From Aminobacter niigataensis (lineage in GTDB: Bacteria > Pseudomonadota > Alphaproteobacteria > Rhizobiales > Rhizobiaceae): a stretch of 64,000 nt of DNA. The notes below the pieces were generated by a model, which was not told the origin of the DNA, ran no database searches, and worked only from the letters and a program-made list of their open reading frames with translations. Every line of letters starts with the position of its first letter. The stretch's first letter is position 1. The stretch lies in NCBI RefSeq assembly GCF_014200015.1, contig NZ_JACHOT010000001.1, positions 682,001 through 746,000 of the forward strand, given 5' to 3'. A program made the translations under genes and the position numbers. Shown here one piece after another: positions 46,251 through 56,767 of the stretch.

Positions 46251-47246
46251 ATGACCACCGCTTCCCCATTTGACGATTTCCGCAACTTGTTTGCCCATCT
46301 GCCTGAAGGCGACGTGGCTCAAGCCGGCAAGGTGTGGGCACTGTTTGCCAAGGCCGACAAGCCGAAAGGCTCGCTCGGGCGCATCGAGGATATTGCTGCC
46401 TGGCTGGCGCGCTGGACCGGCCGCGCGCCGCCCACGGTGCTCAAGCCCCTTGTTGCCATCTTTGCCGGCAACCATGGCGTGGTTGCCCAGGGCGTTTCGC
46501 CACGGCCCATGGAAGCGACGGCCCAGCGCGTCGAGCTCTGCGCTGCCGGCGGGGCGGCGATCAACCAGATCTGCGTCGCCCATGATCTCGGGCTCAAGGT
46601 GTTCGACCTGGCGCTGCACCTGCCGACGGCAGACATCACCGTCGAGCCGGCGCTCGACGAACGCGGTTGCGCTGCCACCATGGCGTTCGGCATGGAGGCG
46701 ATCGCCGGCGGCACCGACCTGTTCTGCATCGGCGATCTGGGTGTCGCCAACACGACGGTCGCGGCCGCACTTTCGGCGGCGCTGTTTGGTGGCAAGGGCG
46801 CCGACTGGGTTGGACCTGGCTCCGGTGCCGATGCCGCGATGCAGGCACGCAAGGCCGCATTGGTCGATCGCGCGCTGGCTCTGCATTCCGATCATCTCAA
46901 GGACCCGCTTGAGGTGCTGCGCCGCCTCGGCGGGCGTGAGTTTGCCGCGATCGCGGGCGCAATCCTTGCCGCACGCATGGAGAAAATACCGGTGCTGCTC
47001 GACGGCTTCGCAACGTCGGCCGCGGCTGCCGTGCTCTACGCCGTCAATCCCGCGGCACTCGACCATTGCATGTTCTCGCATGTCTCGACCGAGCCGGGCC
47101 ATGCCCGCCTGCTGGCAAAGCTAGGCGCGAGGCCATTGCTTGGCCTGGACATCGATCATGGCGAGGCGGTGGGGGCGGGCCTTGCCGCCGGTCTGGTCAA
47201 GACGGCAGCACAGATCAGCTCCGGTATGGCTGCGGCCGTCAAATAG
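46251..47246 (+). CDS. cobT: Nicotinate-nucleotide--dimethylbenzimidazole phosphoribosyltransferase
   Basis: The protein has 331 residues from ATG 46251. CobT signatures are KPKGSLGRIEDIAAWLA, IFAGNHGV, FCIGDLGVANTT and the catalytic glutamate in DIDHGEAVGAG. It makes alpha-ribazole phosphate for the lower ligand of cobalamin. The 227-bp region upstream was searched for a cobalamin riboswitch and none was convincing. No other cobalamin gene is in the window. Confidence 0.95.
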   Translation: MTTASPFDDFRNLFAHLPEGDVAQAGKVWALFAKADKPKGSLGRIEDIAAWLARWTGRAPPTVLKPLVAIFAGNHGVVAQGVSPRPMEATAQRVELCAAGGAAINQICVAHDLGLKVFDLALHLPTADITVEPALDERGCAATMAFGMEAIAGGTDLFCIGDLGVANTTVAAALSAALFGGKGADWVGPGSGADAAMQARKAALVDRALALHSDHLKDPLEVLRRLGGREFAAIAGAILAARMEKIPVLLDGFATSAAAAVLYAVNPAALDHCMFSHVSTEPGHARLLAKLGARPLLGLDIDHGEAVGAGLAAGLVKTAAQISSGMAAAVK

Positions 47247-48767
<1,521 letters not shown>

Positions 48768-48843
48768 GTGATATTTCGATTTTCGCGCGCGCCTAGATTA
48801 CACCCGCACGCTACGTCCGAATGATTAAGGGATTGTTTGCCAT

Positions 48844-49461
48844 ATGAGCCGTTCGTGGTCGGGCAGGCCGCGGCAGCGGTATTTCAGGCGTCCGCGCAGC
48901 CGCTGGCGCAAGCTCGCCGACTATGCGCTCGCAGCCTTGGTGATGGGACTTCTGCTTCTTGTCTCGGCGCGGATCGATCGGTTCGAAACGCGCACGACCC
49001 AGGGCGCCGCGGTCATCAATGATGGCGATTCGATCACGCTTGGTAGCGAACGCATCCGCCTGCGCGGCATCGATGCGCCGGAATTCTCGCAGATCTGCAG
49101 CAAGGATGGCGGCGAATATCCGTGCGGCCGACGCTCGCGCGAAGCACTGTCGAAACTCGTCGCAGGGCGCCAGGTGACCTGCGCCGGCTGGGAGCGGGAT
49201 AAGTACGGACGGCTGCTGGGGGCGTGCAGCGTCGGCAACATCGAACTCAATCGCGCCCAGGTGGAAGCCGGATGGGCAATCGCCTATGGCGGCTACGAGG
49301 CCGAAGAAGCGGCGGCGCGCCGCGACCGCAAGGGGCTTTGGGCAGGCGAGTTCGACCGACCGCGCGACTGGCGCAGCATGCATGGCGACATGGTCGAGAT
49401 CGAACACGGCAGCTACGGACGCATCCTCAACTGGCTGCGTGAAATCTTTCGTTTCTCGTGA
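48844..49461 (+). CDS. Thermonuclease (SNase) family protein
   Basis: The protein has 205 residues. An N-terminal membrane segment (about 26-43) is followed by the SNase domain. The pattern INDGDSITLGSERIRLRGIDAPE, with KDKYGR-like WERDKYGRLLGAC and AGWAIAYGGY carry the Asp, Arg and Glu residues of staphylococcal nuclease. It is probably exported or membrane-anchored. Its role is unassigned. Confidence 0.88.
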   Translation: MSRSWSGRPRQRYFRRPRSRWRKLADYALAALVMGLLLLVSARIDRFETRTTQGAAVINDGDSITLGSERIRLRGIDAPEFSQICSKDGGEYPCGRRSREALSKLVAGRQVTCAGWERDKYGRLLGACSVGNIELNRAQVEAGWAIAYGGYEAEEAAARRDRKGLWAGEFDRPRDWRSMHGDMVEIEHGSYGRILNWLREIFRFS

Positions 49462-49508
49462 CTTGAGGCCTATAGTTGCGGGGGCGCAGCAACTTGGAGG
49501 CAGAGCTG

Positions 49509-50120
49509 GTGAAGCTGTTTGATGGAGGGCGCGCGCCGAATCCGAGGCGCGTTCGCGTGTTTCTCGCGGAGAAGGGCATTGAGGTGCCCATGGTCAGCGT
49601 CGACATGGGCGCGATGGGGCACAAGAAGGAGGATGTTTCCTCGCGCAATCCGCTGCAGCGCCTACCTGTGCTCGAACTCGACGACGGCACCATCCTCACT
49701 GAATCGGTCGCGATCTGCCGCTACTTCGAAGAACTGAATCCAGAGCCTGCCCTGTTCGGCCGCGGCGCGGTGGGCAAGGCGCTGGTCGAGATGTGGCAAC
49801 GGCGCATCGAGTTCAACCTGTTCCTTGCGGTGGGGTTTGCGTTCCGGCACATCCATCCGGCGATGAAGGAATGGGAGGTGCCGCAGGTTCCTGAATGGGG
49901 CGAGGCCAACAAGCCCAAGGTGCTTGCGTTCCTGGCCCTGCTCGACAAGGAACTCGCCGGGCGCGAATTCGCTGCCGGCGACGCCTATTCCATCGCCGAT
50001 ATCACCGGACTGATCGCCATCGATTTCATGAAGCCTGCACGGATCGTTATCCCGGATGAGCTCGCCAACGTCTGGCGCTGGTATCGGGCACTCGCAGCGC
50101 GGCCGAGCGCCGGCGCCTGA
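49509..50120 (+). CDS. Glutathione S-transferase family protein
   Basis: The protein has 203 residues from GTG 49509, with a TTGGAGG site 8 bp upstream. The N-terminal thioredoxin-like half contains PNPRRVRVFLAEKGIEV and the glutathione-binding RLPVLELDDGTILTESVAI. The all-helical C-terminal domain includes FAAGDAYSIADITGLIAID. The substrate is unknown. The stop is 2 bp before the uracil-DNA glycosylase-like gene. Confidence 0.88.
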   Translation: MKLFDGGRAPNPRRVRVFLAEKGIEVPMVSVDMGAMGHKKEDVSSRNPLQRLPVLELDDGTILTESVAICRYFEELNPEPALFGRGAVGKALVEMWQRRIEFNLFLAVGFAFRHIHPAMKEWEVPQVPEWGEANKPKVLAFLALLDKELAGREFAAGDAYSIADITGLIAIDFMKPARIVIPDELANVWRWYRALAARPSAGA

Positions 50121-50122
50121 TC

Positions 50123-50749
50123 ATGTCGCTGGAACTCGACCGTCTCGTCACCGAGATCAAGGCCTGCCGCATCTGCGTCGAGCGCCCCGTGGGCAAGCCC
50201 ATGCCGCACGAGCCGAGGCCGGTGGTGATGCCGTCTTCCACGGCACGGATACTCATCGCCGGCCAGGCGCCCGGCACCAAGGTGCACCTGAGCGGCGCAC
50301 CCTTCACCGACGCTTCCGGCGACAGGCTGCGGGAATGGCTGGGCGTAACATCCGAGACCTTCTACGATCCGAATGCCTTTGCCATCGTGCCGATGGGCTT
50401 TTGCTTTCCCGGCCAGGATGCCAAGGGCGGCGACCTGCCGCCGCGGCGGGAGTGCGCGCCGGCGTGGCGGGCCCCGCTGATGGCGCTGATGCCGCAGGTC
50501 GACCTCGTTCTGGCTGTCGGTCAGTATGCGCAGCGATGGCACCTGGGGACCACGCGTGCCGGTACGCTCACCGAAACCGTGGCCGGATGGCGAGGCATCT
50601 GGGAGCGTTCGTCATCGCCGCATTTGCTGCCCTTGCCGCATCCATCCTGGCGCACCTTTGCCTGGGCCAAGCGGAATCCCTGGTTCGAAATGGAATTGCT
50701 GCCTTTTCTCAAGGCAGAAATCCGAAATCGTCTTGGTCAGTCGAAATAG
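50123..50749 (+). CDS. Uracil-DNA glycosylase family protein
   Basis: The protein has 208 residues. The UDG-like motif GQAPG is at 47-51 and the C-terminal HPSWR at 173-177. A CxxC pair (C15, C18) near the N-terminus is typical of iron-sulfur UDG-like proteins. The family removes uracil or other damaged bases, but which base is not predictable here. It is directly downstream of the GST gene. Confidence 0.8.
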   Translation: MSLELDRLVTEIKACRICVERPVGKPMPHEPRPVVMPSSTARILIAGQAPGTKVHLSGAPFTDASGDRLREWLGVTSETFYDPNAFAIVPMGFCFPGQDAKGGDLPPRRECAPAWRAPLMALMPQVDLVLAVGQYAQRWHLGTTRAGTLTETVAGWRGIWERSSSPHLLPLPHPSWRTFAWAKRNPWFEMELLPFLKAEIRNRLGQSK

Positions 50750-50848
50750 AAATCAATACCGAAGATGCAGGGTGCGCGGAGAATTCCTTTCTTGTATGAT
50801 GGGGGAAATGACGGGATTATGGCGAACCTTTTCTAACGGAGCCCGCAT

Positions 50849-51340
50849 ATGGACCGCCTCGACAGGAAAATTCTTCGCCTCCTTCAGGAGGACGCGACAC
50901 TGGCCGTCGCCGACGTCGCCAAGAAAGTCGGCCTGTCCACCACGCCGTGCTGGCGCCGCATCCAGAAGCTGGAGGAAGAGGGCGTCATCAAGCGGCGCGT
51001 GGCGCTGCTCGACCCCGAGAAGATCAATGCGCGCGTCACTGTTTTCGTGGCGATCCGGACCAATTCGCACAGCCACGAATGGCTGCGCCGCTTCTCGGAA
51101 GTGATCCAGGAATTCCCCGAAGTGATCGAGTTTTACCGCATGAGCGGCGACGTCGATTATCTTCTGCGGGTCGTCGTGCCCGACATCGCCGCCTATGACG
51201 CGTTCTACAAGCGGCTGATCGCCAAGATCGAGATCCGCGATGTGTCGTCTTCCTTCGCCATGGAGCAGATCAAGTATACGACCGAAATGCCACTCGACTA
51301 CATGATGCTCGACAAGGAAAGCGGCGCGTCGGCCGCCTGA
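50849..51340 (+). CDS. Lrp/AsnC family transcriptional regulator
   Basis: The protein has 163 residues. The N-terminal helix-turn-helix TLAVADVAKKVGLSTTPCWRRI is followed by the effector-binding RAM domain. It is longer than PutR at the C-terminus. Its amino-acid effector and target genes are unknown. The stop abuts the convergent AlkD-like gene. The upstream 99 bp may contain its operator. Confidence 0.9.
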   Translation: MDRLDRKILRLLQEDATLAVADVAKKVGLSTTPCWRRIQKLEEEGVIKRRVALLDPEKINARVTVFVAIRTNSHSHEWLRRFSEVIQEFPEVIEFYRMSGDVDYLLRVVVPDIAAYDAFYKRLIAKIEIRDVSSSFAMEQIKYTTEMPLDYMMLDKESGASAA

Positions 51341-52042
51341 TCAGCGCGTCTTCGCCTTCAATCGTTCGAGCGTCTTGGGATCGGTGAGTTCGCGTACTGC
51401 GTCCTTGCCGATCCATTGCGCCGTCTTGGCGGATGACGCCGCCAGTTTTTCCGCCACTGCCAGTGCCGGGGCGTGGAGAGTGAGCGAGCGTTTGCCCACC
51501 TGCCTGAGCGCCCAATTGGCCGCCTTCTTGACGAAATTCCTGCTGTCGCCGGCGTGCGCCTCGACCAGCCCGAGCCAGGCGACGAATGTGTCGTCGGGCT
51601 CTTTCTTCAGGTGCATGGCGGCCGTGGCAATGGTCGAGAAGGCGGTGCGGCGGACGAATTCGCGCTCATCGGCGGCATAGGCCGGGATGATTTCATGGGC
51701 CAGCCTGGCCTCGCAAACGAGGTGGGCGGTATGGTCGACGATTTCCCAGCTGTCGAACTCCGCCGCCATGGCGTCGATCTGGGTCCGCTTCACCTGTGAA
51801 GGCTCGTCGGTCAGGATCGCCAGCAGGCGCGCCTCGCGGATAACAGTGGCCCATAGAGCCGCCGCGCGGACATGATCGCGCTTCACCTGCCTTGCGATCG
51901 GGTTGAGCACGGCATTCGGAATGCCGAGCGCCCGGTCGGTGGCAATCCCGAAGCGCGCCATGCCGGCCCGGTTCTCCTCCGAAGCGAGCGTGCGCAGATG
52001 CGCCACGACTTCATCGGCGGTCGATGCCCGCGACAGGGCCAT
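51341..52042 (-). CDS. DNA alkylation repair protein, AlkD-like
   Basis: The protein has 233 residues and is built of HEAT-like helical pairs (for example ATVIREARLLAILTDEPSQV and EFVRRTAFSTIATAAMHLKK). AlkD glycosylases excise 3- and 7-alkylated purines. The family membership is seen from the repeat pattern; the catalytic residues were not checked against a structure. It lies 9 bp upstream of the dehydrogenase gene start side, in the same direction as that gene. Confidence 0.8.
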   Translation of the reverse strand: MALSRASTADEVVAHLRTLASEENRAGMARFGIATDRALGIPNAVLNPIARQVKRDHVRAAALWATVIREARLLAILTDEPSQVKRTQIDAMAAEFDSWEIVDHTAHLVCEARLAHEIIPAYAADEREFVRRTAFSTIATAAMHLKKEPDDTFVAWLGLVEAHAGDSRNFVKKAANWALRQVGKRSLTLHAPALAVAEKLAASSAKTAQWIGKDAVRELTDPKTLERLKAKTR

Positions 52043-52051
52043 CTTGCGGCA

Positions 52052-52921
52052 CTATTTCTCGAGGCGGGCGAGCAGCGACGAGGTGTCCCAGCGCTTGCCA
52101 CCCATGCCCTGCACGTCCTTGTAGAACTGGTCGACGAGGGCGGTCACCGGCAGCTTGGCGCCGTTGCGGTCGGCCTCCTCGAGGCAGATGCCGAGGTCCT
52201 TGCGCATCCAGTCGACGGCGAAGCCAAAATCGTAGTTGCCGGCATTCATGGTCTTGTGGCGGTTCTCCATCTGCCAGGAGCCGGCGGCCCCCTTGGAGAT
52301 GACATCGACCACCTTCTCGATGTCGAGGCCGGCCTTCTTGCCGAAATGGATGCCTTCGGCGAGACCCTGGACGAGGCCCGCGATACAGATCTGGTTGATC
52401 ATCTTGGTCAACTGGCCGGCTCCCGCCGTCCCCATCAGGCCGACCATGCGGGCGAAGGAATCGATGACCGGCCTGGCGCGGTCGAATGCGTCCTGTTCGC
52501 CGCCGACCATGACGGTGAGAATGCCGTTTTCGGCTCCGGCCTGGCCGCCGGATACCGGCGCGTCGAGGAAGTGGAAGCCGCCGGCCTTGGCTGCGGCATC
52601 GAGCTCGCGGGCGACTTCGGCCGAGGCCGTGGTGTTGTCGATGAACACGGCGCCCTTCTTCATCGACTGGAACGCACCCTGGGCGCCGATGGTGACCTCG
52701 CGCAGGTCGTCGTCATTGCCGACGCAGGCGAAGACGAAATCTTTGCCGATGGCTGCTTCGGCCGGCGTCGGCGCAAAAGCACCGCCATGCTGGGTGGCCC
52801 ACCTCTCGGCCTTCGCCAGCGTGCGGTTGTAGACGGTGACGTCATGCCCGCCCTTGTTCTTGAGATGGCCCGCCATGGGATAGCCCATAACTCCAAGACC
52901 AAGGAACGCGACCGATGCCAT
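52052..52921 (-). CDS. 3-hydroxyisobutyrate dehydrogenase-like oxidoreductase
   Basis: The protein has 289 residues. The Rossmann GLGVMGYPMAGHL, the substrate-binding DAPVSGGQAGAENG and the catalytic lysine in GQLTKMINQ are the signatures of beta-hydroxyacid dehydrogenases (3-hydroxyisobutyrate dehydrogenase, tartronate semialdehyde reductase). It uses NAD(P). Which acid it handles is unclear. The AlkD-like gene follows 9 bp later on the same strand. Confidence 0.88.
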   Translation of the reverse strand: MASVAFLGLGVMGYPMAGHLKNKGGHDVTVYNRTLAKAERWATQHGGAFAPTPAEAAIGKDFVFACVGNDDDLREVTIGAQGAFQSMKKGAVFIDNTTASAEVARELDAAAKAGGFHFLDAPVSGGQAGAENGILTVMVGGEQDAFDRARPVIDSFARMVGLMGTAGAGQLTKMINQICIAGLVQGLAEGIHFGKKAGLDIEKVVDVISKGAAGSWQMENRHKTMNAGNYDFGFAVDWMRKDLGICLEEADRNGAKLPVTALVDQFYKDVQGMGGKRWDTSSLLARLEK

Positions 52922-53024
52922 GGCTCACCCTTTCGAAGTGCAAATGTTCTGGTGCCCGTGGTCTATGCCATGGGACGAATTCGTCAAGACGATCGTGGTT
53001 GGGCCAGCAGCTTCGGCCGCCAGC

Positions 53025-53855
53025 TCAGCGATGCAGGTGACGGGTAATGCGCCGTTCGATCCAGTCCACCAGATGGCGCAAGGCCTCGACCAGCGACAGA
53101 TAGAGCAGGGCGGCCCAGAGATAGGTCTGGAAGTCGAAGGTGCGCGAAAATGCGCGGCGGGTCTCGCCCATCAGATCGTAGACGGTGATGATGGCGACGA
53201 TGGCAGAGCCCTTGATCATCAGGATGATTTCGTTGCCGTAAGGCCGCAGAGCAACAATCAGCGCCTGCGGCAGCACGATCTTATAGAGCGTCTGCAGCTT
53301 CGACAGGCCGAGGGCCGAAGCTGCCTCCCACTGGCCTTTTCCGACGCTTTCGATGGCGCCGCGCAGGATTTCAGCCTGGTAGGCTGCGGTATTGAGCGCG
53401 AAGGCGAAGACGGCGCAATACCAGGCCTCGCGGAAGAAGCTCCACAGGCCGACCGCCTCGAGTTGCGGCCGGAACGAGCCGAAGCCGTAATAGATCAGGA
53501 AGGTCTGCGCGAGCAGCGGCGTGCCGCGGAAGAAATAGACATAGCCGTAGGAAACTGCGTTCAGCACGCGGTTCTTCGACATGCGGGCGTAGCAGATCGG
53601 CAGCGACAGGATGGCGCCCAGCACGATAGAAACCGCGACGAGCGTCAGCGTGACGCGCAGGCCGGAAAGATAGGAGGGCGCGTATTTGGCGAAGAGCTCG
53701 GGATTCCATGCGCTGAACAGATAGGTGACAAGGCTTATGCCTAGCGCGGCCCAAAGGCCGACAAAGGCCCAGCCCATGATGCGTTCGCGCGACCAGCCGC
53801 GCGGCGGCGCCGGCGGGCGTTGGACCTTGACTGCGGTCTCGCTGGAGGCGCTCAT
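53025..53855 (-). CDS. Polar amino-acid ABC transporter permease (HisM-like)
   Basis: The protein has 276 residues. The HisM/GlnP-type permease pattern is YVYFFRGTPLLAQTFLIYYG, and the EAA loop ESVGKGQWEAASALGLSKLQ. Five to six membrane segments are predicted. It overlaps the upstream HisQ-like gene by 4 bp. With HisQ and the binding protein it should import a basic or polar amino acid, but no ATP-binding subunit gene is adjacent. Confidence 0.9.
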   Translation of the reverse strand: MSASSETAVKVQRPPAPPRGWSRERIMGWAFVGLWAALGISLVTYLFSAWNPELFAKYAPSYLSGLRVTLTLVAVSIVLGAILSLPICYARMSKNRVLNAVSYGYVYFFRGTPLLAQTFLIYYGFGSFRPQLEAVGLWSFFREAWYCAVFAFALNTAAYQAEILRGAIESVGKGQWEAASALGLSKLQTLYKIVLPQALIVALRPYGNEIILMIKGSAIVAIITVYDLMGETRRAFSRTFDFQTYLWAALLYLSLVEALRHLVDWIERRITRHLHR

Positions 53856-54565
53856 CGCTGCGCCTCCCGCTTGCCGACCCAGCGTTCGATGGCGCCGATG
53901 CCGAAGGATGAGATGATGGCGAGCGCCAGGTAGATGAGGCAGGCGACGCCGAAGAACATGAAGGCGTGCTTGGTGACGCGGGCGGCGATGCTGCTCTGGC
54001 GCACGATGTCGGTCAGTCCTATCGCCGAGACGAGCGCCGTGTCCTTGAGCAGGATGAGCCAGAGATTGGACAAGCCGGGCAGGGCGATACGGACCAGCTG
54101 CGGCAGGATCACCAGCCGCATGGTCTGGCGCGACGACAAGCCGACGGAATAGCCGCCCTCGTATTGGCCGCGGGGAATGGCGCGAAAGGCGGAGAGGAAA
54201 ACCTCGCTGGCGTAGGACGAGAAGACCACGCCAAGCGCGAGCATGCCGGCAACGAAACTGTTGATCTCGACGACGGCCTCGGGCCGCACCAGCCGCACCA
54301 CCTGCTGGATGCCGATCTGGGCGCCATAGAAGACCAGGAACAGCGTCAGCAGTTCCGGCAGGCCGCGGAAGATCGTGGTGTAGATATTGCCGGCCAGCCT
54401 CATGGACGCTTCGCTCGATTGCTTGGCGAGCGCCACCAGGAAGCCGATCAGAAGCCCGAGCGGCAGTGTGACTAGGGCGAGCGAAACAGTGACGAGCACG
54501 CCATAGGCAAGATCGTCACCCCACCCGTCGGGTCCGAAACTCAGAAGCGCCCAGACGCTTTGCAT
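53852..54565 (-). CDS. Polar amino-acid ABC transporter permease (HisQ-like)
   Basis: The protein has 237 residues. The HisQ pattern is FRGLPELLTLFLVFYGAQ, with the EAA loop FRAIPRGQYEGGYSVGLSSRQ. About five membrane spans. The preceding binding-protein gene lies 127 bp upstream and a hairpin lies between them. It forms the heterodimeric channel with the HisM-like protein. Confidence 0.9.
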   Translation of the reverse strand: MQSVWALLSFGPDGWGDDLAYGVLVTVSLALVTLPLGLLIGFLVALAKQSSEASMRLAGNIYTTIFRGLPELLTLFLVFYGAQIGIQQVVRLVRPEAVVEINSFVAGMLALGVVFSSYASEVFLSAFRAIPRGQYEGGYSVGLSSRQTMRLVILPQLVRIALPGLSNLWLILLKDTALVSAIGLTDIVRQSSIAARVTKHAFMFFGVACLIYLALAIISSFGIGAIERWVGKREAQR

Positions 54566-54644
54566 CGGTCGGCTGTCCCCTTTGGCCTCCGGTGGCCGGA
54601 GTGCCGCCGCCTTTGATGGCGGCTTGTTGTTATGTTAGCCAAAC

Positions 54645-54663
54645 GGCGGGAACTTGTCCCGCC
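54645..54663 (-). terminator. Attenuator-like hairpin between the binding-protein gene and hisQ
   Basis: GGCGGGA, a 5-nt loop, TCCCGCC, located 30 bp after the binding-protein stop. Such hairpins lower permease expression and stabilise the binding-protein transcript. It has no T-tract on the minus strand, which fits attenuation rather than full termination. Confidence 0.5.
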
Positions 54664-54692
54664 GCCTGTTGAGTTTTCAAGCCATTGACGGC

Positions 54693-55472
54693 TCAATCGC
54701 CATAAACGTCGAACTTGAAGTACTTGTCGTTGATTTCCTTGTACTTTCCGTTGGCGCGAATGGCCGCGATCGCTGCAGTGAACTGGTCGGCCAGCGCGGT
54801 ATCGCCCTTGCGGACGCCGACGCCGGCGCCATCGCCGTGAATTTCAGGCATGTTCGGGATCGTACCGACGATCTTGCAGCAGGCGCCATCAGCCGTTTCC
54901 AGCCAGTTCCCCATGGTCACAGCGTCGTCGCTGACCGCATCGAGACGGCCATTGGCCATGTCGAGCTTGTACTCCTCGGCGGTCGGGTACGACTTGATCT
55001 CGCTGTCGGTGAAGACCTTCTCGGCGTAGTTGTAGTGGATGGTCGAGCCCTGGACGCCGATCGTCTTGCCGGCGAGGTCTTCCTTGGTCACGCCTTTGAT
55101 GTCGCTGTCCTTGGCGGCGGCGATCACGGCAGGCGTGTTGATGTATTTCTTGGAGAAATCGATCTTCTCCTTGCGCTCAGGCGTGATCGACATCTGGGCG
55201 ATGATGGCGTCGAACTTGCCGGCCTGGAGGGCAGGGATCATGCCGTCCCACTCTTGGGCGACGATCTCGCACTTGGCCTTCATCTCGTCGCAGAGCGCGT
55301 TGGCGATGTCGACATCGAAGCCGACGAGCTTACCGTCCGAGGTGAGGTTGTTGTAGGGAGGGTATGCGCCTTCGGTGGCAATCTTGATCGTCTTTTCCTG
55401 CGCCTGAGCCATGCCGACGGTCAGTGCAAGTGCAGCCGATGCTGCCAGGGCGATACGCATGGAAATACCCAT
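54693..55472 (-). CDS. Polar amino-acid ABC transporter binding protein (HisJ/ArgT-like)
   Basis: The protein has 259 residues from ATG 55472, after an AGAGGAA site. A signal peptide ends in VGMAQAQE. The periplasmic fold contains TEGAYPPYNNLTSDGKLVGFDVDIANAL, typical of lysine/arginine/ornithine- and histidine-binding proteins. The cysteine pair CC at residues 198-199 is notable. The ligand, probably a basic amino acid, is inferred from family only. First gene of the importer. Confidence 0.9.
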   Translation of the reverse strand: MGISMRIALAASAALALTVGMAQAQEKTIKIATEGAYPPYNNLTSDGKLVGFDVDIANALCDEMKAKCEIVAQEWDGMIPALQAGKFDAIIAQMSITPERKEKIDFSKKYINTPAVIAAAKDSDIKGVTKEDLAGKTIGVQGSTIHYNYAEKVFTDSEIKSYPTAEEYKLDMANGRLDAVSDDAVTMGNWLETADGACCKIVGTIPNMPEIHGDGAGVGVRKGDTALADQFTAAIAAIRANGKYKEINDKYFKFDVYGD

Positions 55473-55633
55473 AGTGTTCCTCTCTTTTTCGCTTTCGGCC
55501 GGTTCCTGTCCATTCGACCGTTGAGCGGAAAATTTCCGCCGATGGGGCGGATACTCCCACTCTTTTCAGTTGAAAATCAATGGCAAAAAGGGTTGTTGCA
55601 GCACCGGTTGTGAACATCTCGGATGACGCTGCG

Positions 55634-56146
55634 TCAGTGTTTGGTAAGGCCCGATCTTGCTTCGACGAAGTCGGCGATCGACTTGATGTCGTCGATGCCG
55701 AACACCGGCACCTGTTCGCCCTCGACCGGATGATCCGAGGCTATGGCAACGATCGCGGGGTCCTTGGCGGTCAGCGGCGAGCGGTCCTTCGCCTCTAGTC
55801 GCCGCGCCTCGATCTTGAGATGGTTTTCGCGCTTGTAGCCCTCGATCAACACCAGGTCGCAAGGCCCTAGCCTCGCCAGAACCTCGTCGAGCGTGGGCTC
55901 GTCCTCGCCGCGCAACTCGTGCATCAAGGCCCAGCGTCGGCCTGATACGATGGCGACCTCCGTCGAGCCGGCCTCGCGATGGCGGAAGCTGTCGGCCCCG
56001 GGCTTGTCGATGTCGAAATCATGGTGCGCGTGCTTGATGGTCGAAACCTTCCAGCCGCGCCCGGCCAGTTCGCTCACCAGCCGCTCGGTCAAGGTCGTCT
56101 TACCGGAATTCTTCCATCCGGTGATGCCGAATACGCGATGCGCCAT
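55634..56146 (-). CDS. mobB: Molybdopterin-guanine dinucleotide biosynthesis protein B
   Basis: The protein has 170 residues. The P-loop GWKNSGKTTL near residue 11 marks the MobB GTP-binding fold. DLVLIEGYKRENHLKIE is family-typical. It assists MobA in attaching GMP to molybdopterin. Its ATG overlaps the mobA stop (TGATG), so the two are translationally coupled. The GDP form of cofactor is for DMSO-reductase-family enzymes. Confidence 0.92.
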   Translation of the reverse strand: MAHRVFGITGWKNSGKTTLTERLVSELAGRGWKVSTIKHAHHDFDIDKPGADSFRHREAGSTEVAIVSGRRWALMHELRGEDEPTLDEVLARLGPCDLVLIEGYKRENHLKIEARRLEAKDRSPLTAKDPAIVAIASDHPVEGEQVPVFGIDDIKSIADFVEARSGLTKH

Positions 56147-56763
56147 CAGTTGGCTCCGTCCAGAATCCGTTCGGCCTCGGTGAGGTCCTCAGGCGTATTG
56201 ATGTTGAAGAACGGATCGACGGTCCTTGCGCCGAACTGCTCGTTTGGAAAATCCACCACTTGCAGGCCTGCCTGTTCGATGAACGTCATCACCCTACGGG
56301 TATCGCCACTTTCCAGAAACGCCGCAAGCGCATCGCGCAGCGACAGTGGCCACAGCGCGAAAGTGGGGTGTACACGCCCATTCGAGGCGGCCACAGCACC
56401 TCGGCTTCCGCCGGATGCCAATTGCTTGGCAAGATCGGCTGGAAAAAACGGTGTATCGCCGGCCACGCTGAGGACGTGGCTGCTGCCGGGCTTCTGCGCT
56501 GCCCATTCCATCCCTGCGAGAATTCCCGCCAAGGGGCCCTGATAGCCGGCGATCGTGTCGGCGATGATTTCCACGCCGAAGCTGGTGAAAAGCGTGGGGT
56601 CGGCGTTCGTGTTGATGGCGACCGGAGAAGCCTGGGGCCGAAGACGATCGAGCACATGGCCGATCATCGGACGTCCGCCGAGCGGCAGCAGTGTCTTGTC
56701 GGTGCCGCCCATCCGGCTCGAACGGCCGCCGGCGAGGATGAGGCCTGCGATCTGCCCTGCCAT
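56146..56763 (-). CDS. mobA: Molybdenum cofactor guanylyltransferase
   Basis: The protein has 205 residues. The nucleotide-binding start LILAGGRSSRMGGTDKTLLPL and the later LSVAGDTPFFPADLAKQL are the MobA signatures. It transfers GMP from GTP to molybdopterin. It lies upstream of mobB on the same strand and 4 bp after the DMT transporter gene, so the three form a unit. Confidence 0.94.
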   Translation of the reverse strand: MAGQIAGLILAGGRSSRMGGTDKTLLPLGGRPMIGHVLDRLRPQASPVAINTNADPTLFTSFGVEIIADTIAGYQGPLAGILAGMEWAAQKPGSSHVLSVAGDTPFFPADLAKQLASGGSRGAVAASNGRVHPTFALWPLSLRDALAAFLESGDTRRVMTFIEQAGLQVVDFPNEQFGARTVDPFFNINTPEDLTEAERILDGAN

Positions 56764-56767
56764 GCTG

